A stretch of 64,000 nt of DNA from Candidatus Roseilinea mizusawaensis (GCA_016841965.1 JAEANN010000059.1:1-64000), one strand, 5' to 3'. Numbered from the stretch's first letter, positions 1-8,681 are shown. Notes: generated from the letters alone by a model not told the origin. A program made the numbers and translations.

Positions 1-84
1 CTCATCACGCACTTTGCTCGGCCATCGTTTGTGCAGCGCGCTGCCGAGCAGGGCGTCATCGTCGTGCAGAGCTTCGAGTGGTAG
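1..84 (+). CDS. C-terminal end of an unidentified gene (partial)
   Basis: The first frame is open from the first base of the window to a TAG at 82-84, giving the last 27 residues of a protein that ends in ...VVQSFEW. The next gene starts about 21 nt later on the same strand, so the two may share a transcript. The fragment is too short to assign a family. It is called coding because it runs into the window edge without interruption and its stop abuts the next start. Confidence 0.45.
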   Translation, partial: LITHFARPSFVQRAAEQGVIVVQSFEW

Positions 85-105
85 CCGGCCGGCTTGCCTG
101 GATTC

Positions 106-1983
106 ATGGTTGCCCCGACATCGCACAGCACGCTCATGACGCCGCGCGCTCGCGCGCTGGTGGTTGGCCTGTTCTTCCTGGCGGCTTTTTTGCACGCCAA
201 CCTGTGGGGCGCGATCGTCCCGCTGTGGCAGATCCCGGATGAGGCGGCGCATTACGAATATGTGCGGCTGATGGTCAAGCTGGGCCGGCCCCCCACGCCG
301 GCCGACGCCGACCCGGAACTTCATGCCCAGATGTTGCGCTCGATGTGGGAGAATCGTTACTGGGAGTATTTGGGCTTTCGCCGTCCGGAGCAGCCGCCCA
401 AGCGCATTTTGCCGGGGGGCTGGACCGCCGGCGGGGCGATTCCGGACACGGCGGTGGTTGACGATGCCTATGTGTACGCCTTCAGCCAGTTGCAGAACAG
501 CACGCCGGCCTATTACGCCATGCTGGCGCCGGTGCAGGCGCTGGTGGTGCATTGGCCGATTGACGATCAGTTGCGCGCGTTGCGCCTGGCCTCGCGGGTG
601 ATTTTTGCGCTGGGGGTGATGTTCATCGTGCTGACCGCCGGCGAGGTGATGGGCTGGCGCACCTGGCCGGTGCTGGGCGCCGGCGCCTTTGCCGTGTTGC
701 AGCCGATGTTTGTGTACATCGGCAGCGGGGTGAACAACGACAACGGGGTGATGCTGTTTGCCTCGGCGGCGGCGTGGCAGTTGGCGGCCGGCTGGCGGCG
801 CGGTTACTCTTGGCGGCGGGTCGCGTTGATCGCGGCTTTGGTTGTGCTGGCGGTGCTGGCCAAGCGCACGGGGGTGTTTCTGGTGGCATGGGCGCCGCTG
901 GTGTTGGGGGCGTGGTGGCTGCGCCGCCGAGCGCCGGCGACGCGCCGGCGGGTTTTGTTGGCGGCCGGCGCCTTGGGGGTGAGCGTGCTGGCGTTGGCCG
1001 GCGCGCTTTACTTCGTCCCCGGCCCGGTCCCGGCCAACTGGCGCAGCGCGGCGCGCTGGGAGCCGGCCTGGACGCAGGAAGCAGCCCGCGATGGCGGGCG
1101 GGCGTTTCGCCTGCGCGCCGGCGCAGCGCCTTCCGCGGCCTGGGTGCGCACTACTGTGCGGCGGCCGGTGGGCTTGGCCGATGGCGCGATGCTGACGCTG
1201 GAGGGCTGGGCGCTGGGATGGGCGGCGGTGCGGCTGGATGACGACGTGGGCAATACGGCGCGCGTTAGCCTAGAGGCCGCCGACTGGCGGCCGCTGCGCG
1301 CGACTATGCCGCTGGACCCCCGCGCGACGCGCCTGACGGTGTGGCTGATGGCGGGCGAGCCGGGGCGGACGGCGTTGTTTGACGGCTTGGCGCTGCGCGC
1401 CGGCGATGTGCGGTTGCCCCTGCCCAATCCGTCTGCCGAGACGGCGCGGCCTTTGCTGGCCGAGCTGTTGCTGGCGGTGGCCGAGCCGTTGGGGGTGTAT
1501 GGCCAGATGGTGCGTTTCGTCAATGACTATCGGGCCAACCTGGCGGCTTTTGGGGAGCGCCTGCCGACGGCGATTGCGTTTGTGCAGCAGAGCTTCTGGG
1601 GCAAGTTTGGCATCTTTGCGCGGGCGGCCAATCCCACCCTACCCATGGGCTGGGTGACTCTGCTGGCGATGGGCGTTGGGGCGGCGTTGGCGTTGGCGGC
1701 GCGCGACGTGGTCGAGCGCCGGCCTGATCCCGACGCGGCGGCGCTGTTGGCGCTGTGGGGCGTGGGTCTGGGCTTGCTGGTGGCGCAGACGTTCGCGCCG
1801 CTGCTCAGCTTTGCCGCCGAGGGCACCTGGCTGCCGCAGGGCCGGTATCTGTTCGGGGGGATGGCGGCGCTGAGCCTGGTCGTCGCAAAAGAGAGTCGTC
1901 TGTCGCTGACCGTGGTTGTATTCGTTCTCGCTGTACTCAGCCTGGGGCTGTTTGGGGATGCGGTGCGCTTTTTCTACAGGTAG
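106..1983 (+). CDS. DUF2142-like polytopic membrane protein (GT-C-type glycosyltransferase fold)
   Basis: This is an integral membrane protein of about 625 residues. An N-terminal helix is followed by the luminal-loop motif PDEAAHYEY, the acidic DE-type motif of DUF2142 and GT39-like proteins that use polyprenyl-phosphate sugars. Several hydrophobic helices follow (about residues 150-310). A soluble insert of about 120 residues (roughly 315-440) looks like a beta-sandwich, and the last helices follow it. I chose the ATG at 106; an in-frame TTG at 94 and an ATG at 136 are alternatives, and none has a clear ribosome site. The 3' end overlaps the convergent phosphodiesterase-like gene by 10 bp. 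In this locus it probably transfers or modifies a surface glycan. The substrate is unknown. Confidence 0.7.
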   Translation: MVAPTSHSTLMTPRARALVVGLFFLAAFLHANLWGAIVPLWQIPDEAAHYEYVRLMVKLGRPPTPADADPELHAQMLRSMWENRYWEYLGFRRPEQPPKRILPGGWTAGGAIPDTAVVDDAYVYAFSQLQNSTPAYYAMLAPVQALVVHWPIDDQLRALRLASRVIFALGVMFIVLTAGEVMGWRTWPVLGAGAFAVLQPMFVYIGSGVNNDNGVMLFASAAAWQLAAGWRRGYSWRRVALIAALVVLAVLAKRTGVFLVAWAPLVLGAWWLRRRAPATRRRVLLAAGALGVSVLALAGALYFVPGPVPANWRSAARWEPAWTQEAARDGGRAFRLRAGAAPSAAWVRTTVRRPVGLADGAMLTLEGWALGWAAVRLDDDVGNTARVSLEAADWRPLRATMPLDPRATRLTVWLMAGEPGRTALFDGLALRAGDVRLPLPNPSAETARPLLAELLLAVAEPLGVYGQMVRFVNDYRANLAAFGERLPTAIAFVQQSFWGKFGIFARAANPTLPMGWVTLLAMGVGAALALAARDVVERRPDPDAAALLALWGVGLGLLVAQTFAPLLSFAAEGTWLPQGRYLFGGMAALSLVVAKESRLSLTVVVFVLAVLSLGLFGDAVRFFYR

Positions 1984-3479
1984 CCTAGCCGGCGCAGGCG
2001 TTGCTCAATGATGGCTTGGTCTTCGGGCGAGACGAACGATTGCTCGTGAATATCACGTTCTCGTCGTTGTGAAGGGGAAGCGGATATATCGAGCGCGTGC
2101 AGCAATCCGGGGGCAATATCAAGCACGCTCTCAGCGCTTTGTAGCGTGTCCAGCGTCGTCCACAAAATTCCGGTGGGGCGGTGGGCGCCGCTCAAGCCGG
2201 CTGATATCGGCGCAACAACTCCGTATTCGCGGAAGTGGCTATCAATCAGAAATCCTGCTTCGGCCTGGATAATTGCGTAGTGACGCCATTCGCTCGTCTG
2301 CGGGAGATCCCATAGGTCTGCCGGGAAGAGCACAGCTTTGATCAAGTGATGACCACTCACGGGGTGTCGCGCTTGTAAGAGCACATCTCGGACTGTTGCC
2401 TCGAAGCCGGGTTGAATTTTCACTATCCCACAATAGCCTCCAGAAAAGACGTAAGCGGGTGAGCGTGCCTCATCAACAAGCCCATCTCTCATGAGGCGAC
2501 TGAGATTTCTCGTTGTCACACGCGGCTGGGCGGAGAACTTCATGCGCGCACGCAGATTGAACACATCCAGGCGTTTAAGCAATCGCTGAATTTGCAGGGA
2601 TCGGCGCAAGTGCTTTTCGCTGACCGATAAAGTGAGCAGTCCATGTTGAAGCAACAACGGGTTGGGGCAAACTGCTTCATAGGCTGATCCAAATCCGTGA
2701 TCGGATAGGATAACAATCTCTTGAGGGTTTAAATTTTCAATCAGTTGGCGCAGCGCTTCGTCCAGCGTCGTGAAGAAGCGTGCAGCGCGTTGCCGTTCAT
2801 GCTCTGGACGGGAGGAGAAACGATAATCATTTGGATCAATCCATGCCCAGAACATGTGCTGGAAGGCGTCTAGAGCTTGGAATTGAACACCAAACACGTC
2901 CCAGCCTCCTCCACCGAACTCCTTGTGCGCCGCCAGCGTGGCTTGTGCGACGGCGCGAATGTGGCGTTCGAGACGCGAGATGCTTCTTTCAGGGTTAACG
3001 ATCGGCGAAGACATCTCTGGGTCTGGCAAGAAACCAGGAATGCTCTTTAAGCGTGCATCAAATTCAGGCGGCCAACTCCAAAGCGCTCCTTGGTGCGGCG
3101 CCGGTAGTCCGCTGACCATCACACCATTGATAGGCTTGGGTGGGTAGGTAAGCGGGAAGGCAATCATCGCGATGCGCCGGTCTTGTACGGAAAGGCGTTG
3201 CCAAAAAGGCTCAGCTTTTAGCGACGTGCTGTTCACCAGGTGTTTGCCTGGAACCGTCGGATCTACAAAGTCGAGCACGCCGTGATCGGCCGGCGTCACG
3301 CCGGTATAAATGGAAGCCCAAGCGGCTGGCGTGGCGTAAGGGGGGATAGATTCCAGAGCGCGTAGGGGGGCTTTAGCAAATAGACCATCTAAGAAAGGCA
3401 TGTGCCCTTGCGCTGCGAACTGGCGCAGTATATCGGCGCTGCCGCCATCTAATCCAATCAGAAGGATTTTTGTGCGCAT
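1974..3479 (-). CDS. Alkaline-phosphatase-superfamily protein (type I phosphodiesterase / nucleotide pyrophosphatase fold)
   Basis: The 501-residue protein begins with LLIGLDGGSAD (metal-binding Asp near residue 11). The segment YATPAAWASIYTG follows, with Thr50 placed as the metal-bound nucleophile of the phosphodiesterase/phosphopyruvate-mutase-like branch, and then TPADHG. A second metal motif, ILSDHGFGS, lies in the middle. These are the hallmarks of PF01663-type enzymes, which cleave phosphodiesters or sulfate/phosphate esters. The start is the ATG at 3479; upstream residues in the longer frame show no conservation and run into the divergent gene's promoter region. No signal peptide is visible, so it is probably cytoplasmic. 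It lies back to back with the sulfotransferase, so it may remove or recycle the sulfate/phosphate group. That link is inference. Confidence 0.75.
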   Translation of the reverse strand: MRTKILLIGLDGGSADILRQFAAQGHMPFLDGLFAKAPLRALESIPPYATPAAWASIYTGVTPADHGVLDFVDPTVPGKHLVNSTSLKAEPFWQRLSVQDRRIAMIAFPLTYPPKPINGVMVSGLPAPHQGALWSWPPEFDARLKSIPGFLPDPEMSSPIVNPERSISRLERHIRAVAQATLAAHKEFGGGGWDVFGVQFQALDAFQHMFWAWIDPNDYRFSSRPEHERQRAARFFTTLDEALRQLIENLNPQEIVILSDHGFGSAYEAVCPNPLLLQHGLLTLSVSEKHLRRSLQIQRLLKRLDVFNLRARMKFSAQPRVTTRNLSRLMRDGLVDEARSPAYVFSGGYCGIVKIQPGFEATVRDVLLQARHPVSGHHLIKAVLFPADLWDLPQTSEWRHYAIIQAEAGFLIDSHFREYGVVAPISAGLSGAHRPTGILWTTLDTLQSAESVLDIAPGLLHALDISASPSQRRERDIHEQSFVSPEDQAIIEQRLRRLGYL

Positions 3480-3592
3480 GTTCTTGTTGTTGAGGCTTGA
3501 GCGATGACCCTTCGGTTGACCGGGAAGATCGTCGGTAAATCTATGGTATGGTTGTTCCTCGCCGAAGCCTGGACATTCAGTCGGAACGACAG

Positions 3593-4552
3593 ATGGAGTA
3601 TTGTAATCAACCCGCTGATGGCAGTCATACACCCGTGGTCCTTCTTATCGTTAGTGCATCGCGTAGTGGCAGCACCGTCCTGTGTAATCTGCTGGGCCAG
3701 ACTAAAGGTGCGTTTGGGGTGGGTGAACTACACCGTCTGTGGGATACAGATGCATTCCCCAATCGCATGTGTAGCTGCGGGGAACTCGTTTCACAGTGTT
3801 CGGTCTGGCGCTCAGTGCTGGAAGCGTGCTATGGCTCGTCTGAGCCAAATTCGTTACGAGCGGTCTTTGCTGAAATTCAACGCCATCGCGATGCCTGCAC
3901 GCGCGTGCGCCATATGCTTGCGCCGTTTCAACCCTCTCAGCTACGCGCGCATCGCCAGCATTATTTGAGTGCGCTTGAAGCGATCTACGCGGCGATTCAG
4001 AAGACGACCGGTTGTCGAGTCGTGGTGGATGCTTCTAAGCTGCCTGCCTATGCAGCCGTTCTGCTCGATTCTTGCAAGTTGGACGTGCGCGTTGTATTCT
4101 TGGTGCGCGATGCACGGGCTACTACCTTTTCCTGGCAGCGGCGCAAGACCACCACAGTTCGTGGTCGTGTGTTCACCACAGCGCAGTACAGCCCGCTGAT
4201 GAGCGCTAAAGAATGGCTCATCACCAACTGGGCGGCGGAGCGCCTGGTTAGCCGTTTGAAGCCCGACCGGTATGTGCGCCTGCGTTACGAAGATCTGATG
4301 CGCCGCCCTCGGCAGTGTTTGTGTCAGATCGCGCGCTGGGCCGGCATGAATGAGGACGACCTGCCGTTGCGCGGCCTTGATCAAGCGTTCCTGTCCACCG
4401 CACACTTGCTGGCCGGCAACCAGAATCGCTTTCGTACCGGCTTGATCTCCTTGCGCCCTGACGAAGAATGGCGTAGCGCGATGGGTCGCTCAGAACGCTG
4501 GCTGGTGAGCTTGCTGACTGGGCCTTGGCTACGACGCTATGGATACCTATGA
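3593..4552 (+). CDS. Sulfotransferase family protein
   Basis: This is a PAPS-dependent sulfotransferase of about 319 residues. The 5'-phosphosulfate-binding loop is SASRSGSTVL near the N-terminus. The 3'-phosphate-binding segment VVFLVRDARATTFSW lies mid-protein and supplies the Arg and Ser ligands. The C-terminus has RLRYEDLMRRP, a feature common to PF00685/PF13469 enzymes. I use the ATG at 3593; the ATG at 3548 would add 15 residues and neither has a good ribosome site. It sits inside a glycan-synthesis locus, so the likely acceptor is the exported polysaccharide or its lipid. Sulfated glycans are not a usual expectation for this kind of bacterium, which makes the gene notable. Confidence 0.82.
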   Translation: MEYCNQPADGSHTPVVLLIVSASRSGSTVLCNLLGQTKGAFGVGELHRLWDTDAFPNRMCSCGELVSQCSVWRSVLEACYGSSEPNSLRAVFAEIQRHRDACTRVRHMLAPFQPSQLRAHRQHYLSALEAIYAAIQKTTGCRVVVDASKLPAYAAVLLDSCKLDVRVVFLVRDARATTFSWQRRKTTTVRGRVFTTAQYSPLMSAKEWLITNWAAERLVSRLKPDRYVRLRYEDLMRRPRQCLCQIARWAGMNEDDLPLRGLDQAFLSTAHLLAGNQNRFRTGLISLRPDEEWRSAMGRSERWLVSLLTGPWLRRYGYL

Positions 4553-4600
4553 CCGGGATCGTCTGAGCCGCAGTTGCTGCTGAAACTAAAGGAGAGCGAT

Positions 4601-5692
4601 TTGGCTTTGATAATTAAGGCTGTGTTTGCCCGTATCCTCTGCATCATTCGGCAGGTTTTAATTTTTGCCGCCGGCGTTGTGTTGATCGGTTGCACTGCCG
4701 ATCACAACTCCCCTGGCTTGCCGACGGCTTCACCTGCTATTACGCAGTCTGCTGTGGCAGCAGGCGCCGAGAGCTTGGCACAGACTCGCGCCCGGTGTGA
4801 GCGCGAGCTGCTTGAGCAGGGGCGTATCCTGTTCACGCGCGCCTTCACTGACACCGATGGTCGTTTGCGATACGATCTTTTCTACCTGGATTTGCAAACG
4901 CGCGCCCTCCAGCGCGCCCTGCGCACCCCTCCATCTGATCGTCTGCCGCCGAGCGGCAATACCGCCCAGGGTTTGTTGATCCCGGGGCGGGTGGGGGGAA
5001 GTCTCTCACCTGATGGAACGCGAATCGCTTACTTCGATTTGACTGCTATCGTCGTGGCCGATGCAGACGGTTCAAATCCCCAGGTGGTGGATACTTCACT
5101 GCTGCGGTTGCATGACAACATTCAATGGGCTCCCGATGGCTCACGCATTGCCTATGCGGATTTCGTCTCGCGCTCGGCACGCATCGCAAGCGTGATGCCG
5201 CCATTTGAAGTACGCGATCTCAAACCAGATATCCGTATCTTGAGCATTGCCTCGCTGAGTTTCCCACACCCACCCCTGCAAGGACGCTGGCTCTATGCCG
5301 CGGGCTGCCCCGTAATAGATTCACAGTGCCCATTCCGTATGAACGCTTATCTCACCCCCCTGCGGGAAGGCTATACCCCGCCGAAGTCGGTAGGCGCTAA
5401 CGCCACTCTCCCTCGGCAATCTCCTGTGTCTGGGCTGATTGCCGCGCTGTGGGTGAGTGGCGATCCTCCTTACCTGAGGCCGGGCGTAGTTGAGTCGCCC
5501 GGCGATGACCCCTGGGTGCCTGCCGAAGCGCTTGTCTCCGGCGGGCTGAGCTGGTCGCCTAATGGTTGTGCCTTGGTTGCGCCCACTCTCGATCAGCGTG
5601 ATCTGTTCCTGTTTGACCTCGGACGCGGCGCTGTTACTTTTGTTGACGTCCCGGACAGCCTACAAAGCTTGCATCCGCAATGGGTAAGATGA
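4601..5692 (+). CDS. Lipoprotein with PD40/TolB-type beta-propeller repeats
   Basis: The start is the TTG at 4601, seven bases after AAAGGAG (4588-4594); a longer frame from 4574 has no ribosome site. The N-terminus carries a hydrophobic helix ending in the lipobox LIGC, so the mature protein should be a lipid-anchored extracellular lipoprotein. The body has WD40-like PD40 repeats (SLSPDGTRIAYFD, WAPDGSRIAYAD, SWSPNG), the blade pattern of TolB and related propellers. Length is about 363 residues. A second propeller lipoprotein follows after 6 nt, so the two are co-transcribed and may act together as binding or scaffold proteins at the cell surface. The ligand is not evident. Confidence 0.75.
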   Translation: MALIIKAVFARILCIIRQVLIFAAGVVLIGCTADHNSPGLPTASPAITQSAVAAGAESLAQTRARCERELLEQGRILFTRAFTDTDGRLRYDLFYLDLQTRALQRALRTPPSDRLPPSGNTAQGLLIPGRVGGSLSPDGTRIAYFDLTAIVVADADGSNPQVVDTSLLRLHDNIQWAPDGSRIAYADFVSRSARIASVMPPFEVRDLKPDIRILSIASLSFPHPPLQGRWLYAAGCPVIDSQCPFRMNAYLTPLREGYTPPKSVGANATLPRQSPVSGLIAALWVSGDPPYLRPGVVESPGDDPWVPAEALVSGGLSWSPNGCALVAPTLDQRDLFLFDLGRGAVTFVDVPDSLQSLHPQWVR

Positions 5693-5698
5693 ATAATC

Positions 5699-6676
5699 AT
5701 GAAAACATCCTATAGATATTTGGTGGTCGGTCTCGCAATCGCCGCAATGATGAGTGCCGTGGGCTGTGGCCCCGCATCGCCTTCGCCTGAACCATCTGCC
5801 CTGTCCTCACCGTTGGTCAGTCCCTTGAATCCCAGTCAATCATCAGATCCGCTGGCCGGCTATGATCTTGTCTATGCCAAGAAGATGGGGGCCGGATACC
5901 AGCTTGCGCTTCAACTCCATGATGGCGCGACGCGCACGTTTCCTGAATTGGGCTTTGTGATAGAGCCGGCCTGGTCGCCAGATGGCCAGCGCATTGCATA
6001 CACCGTCAACACAGATGGAAGCAGCTATAGTGTCTTTATAGTCAATCGTGATGGTACTGGTGCGGCTCCACTCCTCAAGCGTAAGTTCGGTTATACCTGG
6101 GCTGCGGCGTGGTCCCCCGATGGCAGCAAGGTGCTTTTCTCTTCGAACGTCGAGGGGTTCGCTCAAATTTACGTGGTTGATCTCGATGGTACATCGCCGC
6201 AGCCGCTGACTGAACCTACTGCCAATAGCTTTTTTGCAAGTTGGTCGCCCGACGGTCGGCGCATCGCCTTTACCTCGGATCGCAGTGGAGAGGGCGATAA
6301 CGAAATCTTTGTGATGAACAGTGACGGCAGTGCAGTGCAGCAGATCACAAATAATGCCTTTGACGATGCGGCGCCGAGCTGGTCGCCTGATGGTCGCTTG
6401 ATCGCGTATCATTCTTATGCTCATGGGGTAATGAACATCTACCTCTACGATTTGTCAAGCCGCCAGTCGCGTCCGCTCACTAAAGAATCCCTGCCGCTGC
6501 GCTTCCCACACTGGACGCCCGATGGGCGATACGTGCTTGCTACGCAAGAGGTTGTGGTTGACGCGCAGTTTGATGCCGTGGTCATTGACGCCGGCACCGG
6601 CCAAATCGTGCAGCGCATCCCCAATGCGCAATGGCTGCGTGCTTATCTGAGCCAGGGTAGACCATCGAGTAAATGA
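5699..6676 (+). CDS. TolB-like beta-propeller lipoprotein
   Basis: This 325-residue protein has a hydrophobic signal with lipobox SAVGC near residue 23, then a Ser/Pro linker. Five or more PD40 blades follow, each with the pattern WSPDGxxIAFxS (EPAWSPDGQRIAYT, AAWSPDGSKVLFSS, ASWSPDGRRIAFTS, PSWSPDGRLIAYHS, PHWTPDGRYVLAT). This is the TolB C-terminal propeller fold. No TolB N-terminal domain and no Tol-Pal genes are present, so it is a free surface propeller rather than a Tol component. It lies 6 nt after the related lipoprotein and ends the transcription unit before the 238-bp gap that precedes the four-repeat secreted protein. Confidence 0.8.
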   Translation: MKTSYRYLVVGLAIAAMMSAVGCGPASPSPEPSALSSPLVSPLNPSQSSDPLAGYDLVYAKKMGAGYQLALQLHDGATRTFPELGFVIEPAWSPDGQRIAYTVNTDGSSYSVFIVNRDGTGAAPLLKRKFGYTWAAAWSPDGSKVLFSSNVEGFAQIYVVDLDGTSPQPLTEPTANSFFASWSPDGRRIAFTSDRSGEGDNEIFVMNSDGSAVQQITNNAFDDAAPSWSPDGRLIAYHSYAHGVMNIYLYDLSSRQSRPLTKESLPLRFPHWTPDGRYVLATQEVVVDAQFDAVVIDAGTGQIVQRIPNAQWLRAYLSQGRPSSK

Positions 6677-6862
6677 ACCGTTGCTTATGCGACGGTTGCA
6701 GGCGCTTGATCCCGATGACATGACGGCTGATCATCATAAATTGTGTAGCCCTTTCTGCCTCTCAAGCTAGAAGTCTGACGGGCGATTAACCGTGTCTAAC
6801 CCAAAAGCACTATTGCATCTGCGCTCGATCTGGCTCATACTGAGCGCAGGCTATTTGAGGAT

Positions 6863-6885
6863 AGCTTAAAGCTTATGTTTAAGCT
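6863..6885 (+). promoter_or_regulatory. Perfect inverted repeat in the leader of the secreted four-repeat protein gene
   Basis: AGCTTAAA (6863-6870) and TTTAAGCT (6878-6885) are exact reverse complements separated by 7 nt. A second, weaker pair (TCTAG/CTAGA) follows directly and ends in the ribosome site AGAAGGAG at about 6897-6904. The AT-rich stem could be an operator or an mRNA leader hairpin. It is not a GC-rich terminator and has no U-tract. The rest of 6677-6914 shows nothing else I can name. Confidence 0.4.
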
Positions 6886-6914
6886 CTAGTAAGTTCTAGA
6901 AGGAGTGAGTTTCG

Positions 6915-8534
6915 ATGAAGAAAAAGGCCCTTATTTCAATCGGCGCGGCGGCGGCCTTGCTGGTCAACGCCGGCATGGCTATGGCAGCGCCACCTAATCC
7001 CGGCAGCGGCACGTCTTTCGGCCGGGTGATGAATGTCAGCAGCAGTTCTGCAGCGGTGGTCGTTCAGTATGTTGACAGCGCCGGCAACGTGGCTGCTTCC
7101 CGCAGCGTAAACAGCTTGGCCCCTTATGGCGCCACCACCATTGCCCCCAGCGCCGGCGATGTCACTCCCGCCCTGCCCAGCAACTGGTCCGGCTCGGTCA
7201 TCGCCTCTTCTGACCAGCCCCTCGTCGGCTTGACCTATATCAACTGGACCGGCGGCGGGGGTGGCGCAGGCTTTTGCCAGACCGCCACGGGCCTGTGCGG
7301 CGACGATAAGCACAGCGCCGACTACAACGCCACCACCGCTCCCAGCGACAACCTGTTCTTCCCATCGGTTGCACGGCGTGATCAAGAAGCGGGCAAGCTG
7401 TACGTGCAAAACACTAACGCTCCAGGCGGCGCGTCGGCGACAGCTTACTTCAATTTCTATGACCGCTTTGGCAATGCCTTCTTGGGCAACCCGGTCATCC
7501 GCACCATCCCTGCCGGCGCACAAGTCACCCTCGATATGTTCACTGCGCCAGAGCTGAATGTTTCATTCTTCAACGATTTCCTCGGCTCGGTGTATGTGAC
7601 GGCCACCCAACCGATCGCCGGCGCAGCCATCCACACCTGGTTCTACGGCTCGTTCGGTTACACCGCCAAGCCGCGCAGCTCGGCCGGCACCAACATCCTC
7701 TTCCCCAAAGTGGTGCGGCGCTGTCTGGCCGGCCAAGGCTGCACCAACGCGGCCAGCCTTACTGAGCCGAACTTCACAGACTCGACGGGCGTGGTGTGCG
7801 CCAATACTTCCGATACCCTCTCGGCCAGCATCACCATCACCTTCACCAACCGCGCCGGCACGGTGGAATCGGCGTACAGCGACACCATAAACCCGCTGTC
7901 CTCGCGCGGTTACAACACCCGCTTCGGCGGCAATTTGCCGGCCGCGCAGCGCGACCTCATTCGCGGTCTAGATTCGGGCGGCACTCCGTCGCAACCCGCT
8001 TTTATTGGCTCGGCGCAGGTCACCTCGAATCAGCCCTTGATCTGCGTCGCCAAGCAGATCTACGACAAAGACAGCACAGCGATCAACACTGGCGCCGGCG
8101 ATCCGGATAGCGTGTCGCGCCAGTCGCTGGGTTACAACGGCATCAACTTGAGCGACGCCAAGACCGAGATCTTCCTGCCGGTGGCCTGGCGCATCAACAA
8201 TCAGCCTTCGTGCGGCTTTTGGCGCTACACCGGCCTGATCGTGCAAAACGCCGGCGCCAGCTCTGCCACCGTGACAGTGCACGCCTATGACACTGCCGGC
8301 GCATTGGTGAATACCTGGAATGATCCCAACCCGCTGGCTCCGCTCACCCCGCGCGGCTACAATACCCGCTTCCCTGGTGGATCGGGGTACAATGGTGCTG
8401 CTCTGGGGCCTAACTTCGACGGCACGCTGCGCCTGGTCTCGACGCAGCCGCTGGTGGCCGTGGCCGAGAGCTGGCAGAACTGCAACAGTGGTTCCAGCCC
8501 GATGACCGACTCGAACATCACCGAGCTGAACTGA
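6915..8534 (+). CDS. Secreted protein with four copies of a beta-rich repeat (unknown function)
   Basis: A clear Sec signal peptide (MKKKALIS..., cleavage near GMAMA-APP) and the strong site AGAAGGAG 7-8 nt before the ATG mark a well-translated exported protein of 539 residues. The mature part seems to be four repeats of about 100-130 residues. Each opens with LFFPxVxRR or a variant, then VxNxxxxxAxVTV, a xxDxxGxxV strand, PxGxxT, and closes with GSxxVxSxQPLxxVA. RGYNTRF occurs twice, in repeats three and four. Scattered cysteines (FCQ..LCG, RRC..GC, SCGFW, QNC) could form disulfides. It is rich in Asn, Ser, Thr and Gly, like S-layer or adhesion proteins. It is monocistronic, with its own terminator. 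No enzyme motif is visible. Confidence 0.75.
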   Translation: MKKKALISIGAAAALLVNAGMAMAAPPNPGSGTSFGRVMNVSSSSAAVVVQYVDSAGNVAASRSVNSLAPYGATTIAPSAGDVTPALPSNWSGSVIASSDQPLVGLTYINWTGGGGGAGFCQTATGLCGDDKHSADYNATTAPSDNLFFPSVARRDQEAGKLYVQNTNAPGGASATAYFNFYDRFGNAFLGNPVIRTIPAGAQVTLDMFTAPELNVSFFNDFLGSVYVTATQPIAGAAIHTWFYGSFGYTAKPRSSAGTNILFPKVVRRCLAGQGCTNAASLTEPNFTDSTGVVCANTSDTLSASITITFTNRAGTVESAYSDTINPLSSRGYNTRFGGNLPAAQRDLIRGLDSGGTPSQPAFIGSAQVTSNQPLICVAKQIYDKDSTAINTGAGDPDSVSRQSLGYNGINLSDAKTEIFLPVAWRINNQPSCGFWRYTGLIVQNAGASSATVTVHAYDTAGALVNTWNDPNPLAPLTPRGYNTRFPGGSGYNGAALGPNFDGTLRLVSTQPLVAVAESWQNCNSGSSPMTDSNITELN

Positions 8535-8578
8535 GTCGGGTGATAGTTCGGGACAATCGGTTTGACGCACCTTCACGA

Positions 8579-8621
8579 TTGCACGGCGGCGCTGTCGCAG
8601 CAGCGCCGCCGTGCAATTTTT
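8579..8621 (+). terminator. Rho-independent terminator after the four-repeat secreted protein
   Basis: A perfect 16-bp stem (TTGCACGGCGGCGCTG at 8579-8594 against its complement at 8601-8616) encloses the loop TCGCAG and is followed by five T residues (8617-8621). It is the strongest terminator in the window. It separates the secreted protein from the glycosyltransferase operon that begins at 8682. Confidence 0.92.
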
Positions 8622-8667
8622 GTAGCGCGCTTTGGGGCCTCATCGGCGTCCGACGTGAGTTTTGTGG

Positions 8668-8673
8668 CACAAT
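8668..8673 (+). promoter_or_regulatory. -10-like box next to the GT4 gene start
   Basis: CACAAT ends 8 nt before the ATG at 8682, there is no Shine-Dalgarno sequence, and the terminator of the previous unit lies just upstream. A new transcript must start here. The spacing suggests it begins at or within a few bases of the start codon. No good -35 hexamer is visible. Confidence 0.35.
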
Positions 8674-8681
8674 CGGGCGGC

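Noticed and set aside
3480-3632. N-terminal extension of the phosphodiesterase-like protein to 3632
   Set aside because: The extra 51 residues lack conservation signs, contain no signal peptide and overlap the divergent sulfotransferase start; the fold begins right at the ATG at 3479.
5060-5110. A tRNA T-loop-like string (GGTTCAAATCCCC) near 5090
   Set aside because: It falls within a PD40 repeat codon context of a lipoprotein gene, and no acceptor or anticodon arms can be drawn around it.
8562-8681. N-terminal extension of the first GT4 protein to 8562
   Set aside because: It would translate through the perfect terminator hairpin at 8579-8621; the GT-B fold starts at 8682.
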